Assembly (NCBI GenBank): GCA_963811825.1
Contig: CAWESS010000019.1
Span: 1 to 64,000 of the forward strand
Direction: 5' to 3'
Length of the DNA: 64,000 nucleotides
From: Fodinibacter sp963811825
GTDB lineage: Bacteria > Actinomycetota > Actinomycetes > Actinomycetales > Dermatophilaceae
Positions 55,804 to 64,000 of this stretch are shown one piece after another. The position numbers and the translations under genes were made by a program. The notes beneath the pieces are model-generated. The model saw nothing but the letters and a program-made list of their open reading frames with translations, was not told the origin of the DNA and did no database searches. The stretch's first letter is position 1; every line of letters starts with the position of its first letter.

Positions 55804-56735
55804 GCTGAGTGCTCCTTGATGAGCGTGCGGGCGGCGTCGAGGTCGTCAGGGGTCTTCACGGCGAGCAGCTCGACGCCCTTGAGCGCGCGCTTGGCGAGCC
55901 CGATCAGGGTGCCGGCGGGTGGCAGTTCGATGATGGCCGTGACTCCGAGGCTCGTGAACCGCTCCATGCAGAGGTCCCAGCGCACGGGGTTGGACACCTG
56001 GGCGACGAGCCGGTCGAGCACCTCGCGGCCGTCGGTGACGACCTGGCCGTCGCGGTTGGAGACGAGGGTGACGCCCGGGTCCGACACGTCGTGGTCGGTG
56101 GCCGCCGCGCGCAGGGCGTCGACGGCAGGCTCCATGTAGTGCGTGTGGAAGGCGCCGGCCACCTTGAGCGGGATCACGCGCGACCGCGGCGGCGGGTCGG
56201 CGGCGAGCTCGGCGAGAGCGGACAGCGACCCGGCGGCGACGACCTGGCCGGCACCGTTGACGTTGGCGGGGGTGAGCAGGTGCCGCCCGATCGTGGCCAG
56301 CACCGCCCCCTGGTCACCGCCGAGCACGGCGCTCATCCCGGTGGGGGTCACCGCACTGGCCTGTGCCATGGCGCGACCGCGAAGCGCGACGAAGCGCATG
56401 GCGGCGCCCTCGGTGAGCACGCCGGCACCGGCGGCTGCGGTGATCTCCCCGACCGAGTGGCCGGCGATGGCACCCGTCTCGGGCACGGCATCCGTGATCT
56501 TGTTCCCGCCACCGAGCGCGCGCAGCGCGAGCAGCCCGGCCCCGACGAGGAGCGGCTGGGCGACCGCGGTGTCCTTGATGGTGTCCTCGTCGGACGTCGT
56601 GCCGTGGGCGACGAGGTCGACCCCGGCGGCGTCGGAGAGGGCGGCCAGCTGGTCACGCAGGCCGGGCAGCTCGAGCCACGGGGAGAGGAAGCCCGGGGTC
56701 TGGGAGCCCTGGCCGGGGCAGACGATGACGATCAC
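55800..56735 (-). CDS. fabD: ACP S-malonyltransferase
   Basis: A 311-residue malonyl-CoA:ACP transacylase. PGQGSQTPGFL at the start, the Ser94 nucleophile in AGHSVGEITAA, Arg in LRGRAM and His in AFHTHYMEPA. It supplies malonyl-ACP to FabH and FabF. First gene of the operon, behind the fasR-like regulator and a 17-base palindrome. Confidence 0.97.
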   Translation of the reverse strand: MIVIVCPGQGSQTPGFLSPWLELPGLRDQLAALSDAAGVDLVAHGTTSDEDTIKDTAVAQPLLVGAGLLALRALGGGNKITDAVPETGAIAGHSVGEITAAAGAGVLTEGAAMRFVALRGRAMAQASAVTPTGMSAVLGGDQGAVLATIGRHLLTPANVNGAGQVVAAGSLSALAELAADPPPRSRVIPLKVAGAFHTHYMEPAVDALRAAATDHDVSDPGVTLVSNRDGQVVTDGREVLDRLVAQVSNPVRWDLCMERFTSLGVTAIIELPPAGTLIGLAKRALKGVELLAVKTPDDLDAARTLIKEHSA

Positions 56736-56802
56736 AGGACCAGCCTGTCGCGTGCGCCGTGACCGAACCGTGACGAACGAGGACTAACCTGCAGGCCTTG
56801 AT

Positions 56803-56819
56803 TTGGAGGTTTCCTCCAA
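56803..56819 (-). promoter_or_regulatory. palindrome upstream of fabD, candidate FasR operator
   Basis: TTGGAGG and its reverse complement CCTCCAA flank TTT, 68-84 bases before the fabD start codon and just after the regulator gene. The location fits an activator site for the PucR-type regulator encoded next to it. Confidence 0.65.
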
Positions 56820-56831
56820 TTCACGCACGGA

Positions 56832-58022
56832 TCAGGCGCGAGGTGTGGCACGGGACACAGGGCCGAGTCGGTGGAACGCGAGAGCGATCCGCACGGTCTG
56901 GGCGTCATGGGCCTCGGTGAGGTCGTAGCCGATCGCCTTGACGATGCCGGCGAGGCGATAGCGCACCGTGTTCGGGTGCACGATGAGGGCGCGCGCGGTG
57001 CCCTCGACGCCGAGGTCGCCGTCGAGGTAGGCGGCTGCCGTGTCCAGGAGCGTGCCCCCGGCACTCTCCGCGAGTGGCCGGATGATGCGGGCGATGAGGG
57101 CCCCGCGCGCCGGCAGGTCACCGAGCAGGGCCCGCTCTGCCAGCAGGTCGTCGGCGTGGACCGGTCTCGGTGCGCCCACCCACGCGGGTGCGGCGCCGTG
57201 GCCGGAGATCGCGGCCCGGGCGCTGCGCCCGGCCGCGAAGAGGTGGGGGACCGTGGGGCCGACGACGAGGGGGCCGTCGCCGAGGTACGGGTCGAGCGCC
57301 GTGGCCAGGGCCAACGGGTCGGTGACGCTGCCGCCGATGCAGATCAGCCGCGGGCCGTGGATCGCGACGAGCAGCTCGACGCCGAGTCGACGTGCGGCGC
57401 GGTGCAGGTCCGTGAGCACGGGGGCGGTGGCTCCGGGTGGGGTGGAGCCGACGACGACGGCGACCCGGGTCACGGCCCCCCAGCCCAGGGCCGCCGCTCG
57501 CGACTGCATGGACTCGTCGGCCTCGCCGCGCAGCACGGCGTCGACGACGAGCGACTCCAGACGAGCGTCCCAGGCGCCGCGGGCCTCGGCGGCCTGGGCG
57601 TAGACCTCGGCGGCGGAGAAGGCGACCTCGCGGCTGTAGCGCAGCACCGCCTCCCTCGCGAGGTCCCCTTCGCCCGGGGCTGCGAGGTCGGCGATCTCGC
57701 GCTCGACCACGGCGATGACGGTGCGGATGAGGTCGAGGGTCTGGGCGAGCGAGATGGAGCGGGTCAGCTCGCGGGGTGCGGTGCCGAAGACGTCGGCGGT
57801 CACGGCCGGGCGGGACTGGTCGCCGCCGAACCAGTCGAGGAACGAGGAGATGCCCGCCTGGGCGACCAGGCCCACCCACGAGCGGTCCTCGGCCGACAGC
57901 GACCGGTACCACTGGTGGTCGGTCTCCATCTGCTGCACGGCGGCAGCGCCGAGGTCTCCCGCGGCCCGCGCGACGCGGGCGCGTGTCGCGGCCGACGGCA
58001 GCGGGCGGTGGGCGGACGGCAT
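56832..58022 (-). CDS. fasR: PucR/CdaR-type regulator of fatty acid synthesis (FasR-like)
   Basis: A 396-residue regulator: N-terminal part with QWYRSLSAEDRSWVGLVAQAGISSFLDWFGG, a central CdaR-like region, and a C-terminal PucR HTH (VEGTARALIVHPNTVRYRLAGIVKAIGYDL). In Streptomyces a protein of this type, FasR, is encoded directly upstream of fabD and activates the fab operon; order and strand are the same here. TAGACT ends seven bases before the ATG at 58022 (leaderless), which discards a longer Arg-rich N-terminus. Confidence 0.92.
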   Translation of the reverse strand: MPSAHRPLPSAATRARVARAAGDLGAAAVQQMETDHQWYRSLSAEDRSWVGLVAQAGISSFLDWFGGDQSRPAVTADVFGTAPRELTRSISLAQTLDLIRTVIAVVEREIADLAAPGEGDLAREAVLRYSREVAFSAAEVYAQAAEARGAWDARLESLVVDAVLRGEADESMQSRAAALGWGAVTRVAVVVGSTPPGATAPVLTDLHRAARRLGVELLVAIHGPRLICIGGSVTDPLALATALDPYLGDGPLVVGPTVPHLFAAGRSARAAISGHGAAPAWVGAPRPVHADDLLAERALLGDLPARGALIARIIRPLAESAGGTLLDTAAAYLDGDLGVEGTARALIVHPNTVRYRLAGIVKAIGYDLTEAHDAQTVRIALAFHRLGPVSRATPRA

Positions 58023-58074
58023 ACGGCGCAGTCTATTTGTATGCCGTGCACAACCGCCCGGATGCCGTGTGGCG

Positions 58075-59502
58075 TCAGTCGGTGCCCGACTCCATCGCCG
58101 CGCGGTCGAGCGCGTCGTCGTCGCCACCCTGCGCGAGCGGGTTGTCGGTGATCTGGTCGTAGCCGCCAGCGGGCAGCTCGCCGAACAGGGTGCCGTTCTC
58201 CACGAGCAGCTGTCCCTGCTCGACGGGCTGACCGGCGTAGACCTCGAGCTTGGCGCGGCTGTCGGCGATGTCGAGGTTGCGCATCGTCAGCTGGCCGATC
58301 CGGTCGAGCGGGCCGAAGGCGGCGTTCTCCACCCGCTCCATCGACAGCTTGTCGGGGTGGTAGCTGAAGTTCTCGCCGCGGGTGTCGATGATCGAGTAGT
58401 CCTCGCCTCGCCGCAGGCGCAGGGTCACCTGGCCGGTGGCCAGCGAGGCGATCCAGCGCTGGATGGCCTCGCGCATCATCAGGCTCTGCGGGTCGAGCCA
58501 GCGGCCCTCGTAGAGCAGCCGGCCGAGCTGGCGACCCTGGGCGTGGTAGTTGGCGAGGGTGTCCTCGTTGTGGACGGCGTTGAGCAGCCGCTCGTAGGCG
58601 ATGTGCAGCAGGGCGATGCCCGGCGCCTCGTAGATGCCGCGTGACTTCGCCTCGATGATCCGGTTCTCGATCTGGTCGGACATGCCGATGCCGTGCCGGC
58701 CCCCGATGGTGTTGACCTCGTCGACGAGGGCGACCGGGTCGAGGGTGCGGCCGTTGACGGCGACGGGGCGTCCCTGGACGAACGTGATCGTGACGTCCTC
58801 GGTCTCGATGGCGACGCTGGGGTCCCAGAACTTCACCCCCATGATCGGCTCGACGACCTCCATCGACTCGTCGAGGTGCTCGAGCGTCTTGGCCTCGTGC
58901 GTCGCGCCCCAGATGTTGGCGTCGGTGGAGTAGGCCTTCTCCTGGCTGGAGCGGTAGGGCAGGTCGCGCTCGGTGAGCCAGGCGCTCATCTCGTGGCGAC
59001 CACCGAGCTCGGCGACGAAGTCGGCATCCAGCCACGGCTTGTAGATGCGCAGGTTGGGGTTCGCGAGCAGGCCGTAGCGGTAGAACCGCTCGATGTCGTT
59101 GCCCTTGAAGGTCGAGCCGTCACCCCAGATCTCGACGTCGTCGGAGTGCATCGCGCGAACGAGCAGGGTGCCGGTGACCGCACGGCCCAGGGGAGTGGTG
59201 TTGAAGTAGGTCTTGCCGCCGGTGCGGATGTGGAACGCCCCGCAGGCGATGGCCGACAGGCCCTCCTCGACGAGCGCGCTCTTGCAGTCGACGAGGCGGG
59301 CGAGCTCGGCGCCGTACTGGCCGGCGCGCTCGGGCACGGTGTCGATCTCGGGCTCGTCGTACTGGCCGAGGTCTGCCGTGTACGTGCAGGGGATGGCCCC
59401 CTTCTCGCGCATCCAGGCGACGGCGACGGAGGTGTCGAGACCTCCGGAGAAGGCGATGCCGACGCGCTCGCCGACGGGCAGGGAGGTCAGGACCTTGGAC
59501 AT
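58075..59502 (-). CDS. argG: argininosuccinate synthase
   Basis: A 475-residue synthase that joins citrulline and aspartate in arginine synthesis. ATP-binding AFSGGLDTS at 17-25; GRHEMSAWL and EKAYSTDANIWG follow. The length and sequence fit the longer E. coli-like (type 2) ArgG rather than the ~400-residue type of many bacteria. TAGACT ends seven bases before the ATG, with a palindrome overlapping it. No other arg gene is adjacent. Confidence 0.96.
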   Translation of the reverse strand: MSKVLTSLPVGERVGIAFSGGLDTSVAVAWMREKGAIPCTYTADLGQYDEPEIDTVPERAGQYGAELARLVDCKSALVEEGLSAIACGAFHIRTGGKTYFNTTPLGRAVTGTLLVRAMHSDDVEIWGDGSTFKGNDIERFYRYGLLANPNLRIYKPWLDADFVAELGGRHEMSAWLTERDLPYRSSQEKAYSTDANIWGATHEAKTLEHLDESMEVVEPIMGVKFWDPSVAIETEDVTITFVQGRPVAVNGRTLDPVALVDEVNTIGGRHGIGMSDQIENRIIEAKSRGIYEAPGIALLHIAYERLLNAVHNEDTLANYHAQGRQLGRLLYEGRWLDPQSLMMREAIQRWIASLATGQVTLRLRRGEDYSIIDTRGENFSYHPDKLSMERVENAAFGPLDRIGQLTMRNLDIADSRAKLEVYAGQPVEQGQLLVENGTLFGELPAGGYDQITDNPLAQGGDDDALDRAAMESGTD

Positions 59503-59513
59503 GAATGCAAGTC

Positions 59514-59531
59514 TATACAGAGTTCCGTATA
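59514..59531 (-). promoter_or_regulatory. palindrome at the argG promoter
   Basis: TATACAGAGTTCCGTATA is a near-perfect inverted repeat (half sites TATACnGA and TCnGTATA) that overlaps the -10 hexamer of the leaderless argG promoter. Binding there would block RNA polymerase. An arginine repressor site is the obvious candidate, though it is not a close match to the textbook ARG box. Confidence 0.6.
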
Positions 59532-59565
59532 TCCACGAACCAGTTCCCGGCGCTGGCGGGTGGGC

Positions 59566-62349
<2,784 letters not shown>

Positions 62350-62451
62350 GCGTTCGTCCTTTCGCCGTTGAGCAACAGGTCGCGCGCGAATGGCGGCGCG
62401 TTGAGCCCATCCTTCACCCGATCGGCGCCCCCCGCGCAATCGAGTTCACGT

Positions 62452-62463
62452 TACTGACCAGTA
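62452..62463. promoter_or_regulatory. 12-bp palindrome upstream of aceE
   Basis: TACTGACCAGTA has perfect five-base arms and lies 103-114 bases before the aceE start and 11 bases beyond the fdhD stop. It resembles operators of TetR- or GntR-type regulators. Possible control of aceE. Confidence 0.4.
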
Positions 62464-62473
62464 CCTCGTGTCA

Positions 62474-63304
62474 TCATCCGGTGAGGCGGTCGGGGCGGGT
62501 GTAGACCGAGAGCGTCGGATGCCGGGTGAACGCCACGAGCGTGATGCCGCAGTCAGCGGCCAGCTCGACCGCGAGCGACGTCGGGGCCCCCACCGCCACG
62601 ACGACCGGGATGCCGGCCACGCTCGCCTTCTGGACGATCTCGAAGCTGGCCCGAGCACTCACCACGAGCACCGTCCCCGCGAGTGGCAACGCACCGACCC
62701 GGGCCGCGGCCCCCACGACCTTGTCGACCGCGTTGTGCCGCCCCACGTCCTCGCGCACGTGCACGAGCTCGCCGGATGCCGTCGCGAGCGCCGCCGCGTG
62801 CACCCCACCGGTGCGCTCGAAGACCGGTTGGCGCAACCGCAGGGCGTCCGGAAGCCCGGCCACGACGTCGGGGGAGAGCACGAGCGGGTCGCTCGCCACG
62901 GCATACCGGCTGTTCGTCCGCACCGCGTCGACCGAGGCCGAGCCGCACACCCCGCACGCGCTCGTCATGGCCTCGGTGCGCTCGCGCGGAGCCCGATGGA
63001 GCACGACCCCCGGTGCCAGGGTCACGTCGACGACGTTGAAGGTCGGCGAGCCGCTCTCGTCGAGGTCGGTGCAGTGCATCAGCGTGGCGACCTCGTCGGC
63101 GCCGTGGAGCAGGCCTTCGGTGAGCAGGTGCCCGATGGCCAGGTCGAAGTCGTCGCCCGGGGTGCGCATGGTCGTCGTCAACGGTGCGTCGTCGACCCGG
63201 ATCTCCAGCGGCTCCTCGACGGCGACGGTGTCGGTGCGCTCGACGGTGGCACCGCTCTCGACGTCCAGCCGCGTGCGCCGCACGCGTGTCGTGACCCGGC
63301 CCAT
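62474..63304 (-). CDS. fdhD: sulfurtransferase FdhD for formate dehydrogenase
   Basis: A 276-residue protein that passes sulfur to the molybdenum cofactor of formate dehydrogenase. The essential Cys pair is in SACGVCGSAS (Cys117, Cys120); EEPLEIRVDDAPLTTTMRTPGDDFDLAIGHLLTEGLL and VREDVGRHNAVDKVVG are typical. ATG at 63304 follows TTGGAT by six bases. No formate dehydrogenase gene is visible in the window. Confidence 0.95.
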   Translation of the reverse strand: MGRVTTRVRRTRLDVESGATVERTDTVAVEEPLEIRVDDAPLTTTMRTPGDDFDLAIGHLLTEGLLHGADEVATLMHCTDLDESGSPTFNVVDVTLAPGVVLHRAPRERTEAMTSACGVCGSASVDAVRTNSRYAVASDPLVLSPDVVAGLPDALRLRQPVFERTGGVHAAALATASGELVHVREDVGRHNAVDKVVGAAARVGALPLAGTVLVVSARASFEIVQKASVAGIPVVVAVGAPTSLAVELAADCGITLVAFTRHPTLSVYTRPDRLTG

Positions 63305-63353
63305 GCGGCCATCCAAACACACCGCGGTCGGTGGCCTGGGGCAGACTGGGGGC

Positions 63354-63872
63354 ATGGCCGACCTCGATCCCGTGACGCCCGTGCGCCCGGTGGAGGTCAC
63401 GCTCCACGGCGGGGACCTCCCGTGGCAGCCGGTCTCCCCGAGCCTGACCCGGGTGCGCCTGATCTCGCTCGCCGTCTTCCTCGTTCCGGCGCTCATCGCC
63501 ACGGTCGTCGTCGGGGTGCTGTTCACCCGCTGGGCCCTGCTCGGCACCCTCGCGGTCGTGCTCGGCGGGCTGTGGGCGGCCTGGGTCATCGGGCGGCAGG
63601 TCAGCGCGATCACCTGGGTCGAGCTCGACGAGGAGATCGTCATCCGCAAGGGGCGGCTGTTCCGCTCGCTCGTCAGCGTCCCCTACGGCCGCCTCCAGTA
63701 CGTCGACATCCAGTCGGGGCCGCTCATGCGGGCCCACGGCATCGCGTCGTGCGAGATCCACACGGCGTCGCCCGAGAGTGGTGGGTCGCTTCCCGGGCTG
63801 CCGGTGGCCGAGGCGGAGGCGTTGCGCGAGCGGCTGTCCGCTCGCGGTGAGGCACAGCGGGCCGGCCTGTGA
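63354..63872 (+). CDS. PH-domain membrane protein (YdbS-like)
   Basis: A 172-residue protein with two membrane helices (LISLAVFLVPALIATVVVGVLF and LLGTLAVVLGGLWAAWVIG) and a bacterial PH domain (VELDEEIVIRKGRLFRSLVSVPYGRLQYVDIQSGPLMRAHGIASCEIHTAS). CAGACT six bases before the ATG suggests a leaderless start. Its stop overlaps the start of the next gene; YdbS and YdbT are paired in many bacteria, linked to antimicrobial resistance in Bacillus. Confidence 0.87.
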   Translation: MADLDPVTPVRPVEVTLHGGDLPWQPVSPSLTRVRLISLAVFLVPALIATVVVGVLFTRWALLGTLAVVLGGLWAAWVIGRQVSAITWVELDEEIVIRKGRLFRSLVSVPYGRLQYVDIQSGPLMRAHGIASCEIHTASPESGGSLPGLPVAEAEALRERLSARGEAQRAGL

Positions 63873-64000
63873 CAGAGCCGGATTCGGCACCGCCCGAGGA
63901 ACGGCCCATCGAGCACGCTCAGGCCTCCTCGGAAAGCGCAGGCGGGGGAGTGGCAGCGGCTGCACCCCCTGTCGCCGCTGCTGCGTGGGGGAGTCGTCCT
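63869..64000 (+). pseudogene. PH-domain protein (YdbT-like), start only, frameshift at a G run
   Basis: The GTG at 63869 overlaps the previous stop (GTGA). Its frame reads an acidic Pro/Glu/Ala stretch; after the run of five G at 63944-63948 the conserved start of YdbT-type proteins (EWQRLHPLSPLLRGG) appears in another frame. Four G instead of five would join the two. The gene runs off the window, so the rest cannot be judged. Confidence 0.7.

Overview
The window looks like chromosome of a very GC-rich actinobacterium. Almost every third codon position is G or C, DUF3145 and DUF2231 proteins are present, PucR-type regulators occur twice, and the fatty-acid genes lie in the actinobacterial order fasR-fabD-fabH-acpP-fabF. 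The protein set fits the Micrococcales, perhaps the family Intrasporangiaceae; that placement is inference. At least a dozen genes have a TANNNT-like -10 hexamer 6-7 bases before the start codon and no ribosome site, so leaderless transcription is common here.

Layout. 1-4.4 kb: a broken small Cys-rich gene and an astacin-type metalloprotease that share a duplicated ~98-base leader, then an AlkB-like dioxygenase, an SDR and a GNAT acetyltransferase. 4.6-8.7 kb: SulP permease, recO, undecaprenyl diphosphate synthase, a maleylpyruvate-isomerase-like protein. 8.7-11.9 kb: zinc uptake operon znuA-znuC-znuB-zur, each gene overlapping the next by four bases, behind two Zur boxes. 11.9-20 kb: a small membrane protein, glycyl-tRNA synthetase, an Hsp90-family gene overlapping a long TPR-like gene, and a divergent ECF sigma factor fused to a membrane anchor and a large C-terminal domain. 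20-30.7 kb: sulfurtransferase, alpha/beta hydrolase, metallo-beta-lactamase-fold protein, dusB, YdeI-like protein, dgt, a Tat-exported haloperoxidase/PAP2 protein, a secreted protein, dnaG and a small conserved partner.

30.7-36 kb is accessory-looking: tRNA-Asn and its terminator, a decayed HigA-like antitoxin, a putative immunity protein, two very small genes, membrane proteins and a META-domain protein. 36-39.5 kb is a glutamate-type ABC transporter (gluABCD order) with a strong stem-loop inside the operon. 39.5-52 kb is a mixed metabolic region: cupin/FAD oxidoreductase pair, DUF2237, SRPBCC protein, an N-terminally truncated WS/DGAT acyltransferase, three alpha/beta hydrolases, an MFS/GlcD-like/PucR operon, a DHFR-fold reductase and a lipoprotein. 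52-64 kb: tRNA-Met, DUF3145, the fab operon with its FasR-like regulator, argG, aceE, fdhD and two PH-domain genes, the last cut by the window end.

About a dozen single-base indels break genes, including ones expected to be needed for growth (fabH) or well conserved (dusB). Most sit in short runs of identical bases and are repaired by one base, so many are probably assembly errors rather than true pseudogenes. The most interesting points are the duplicated leader, the Hsp90-TPR pair beside the fused ECF sigma factor, the in-frame TAA inside a clearly coding frame near the left end, the operators at zur/znu, fabD and argG, and the strong use of GGATGCCG.
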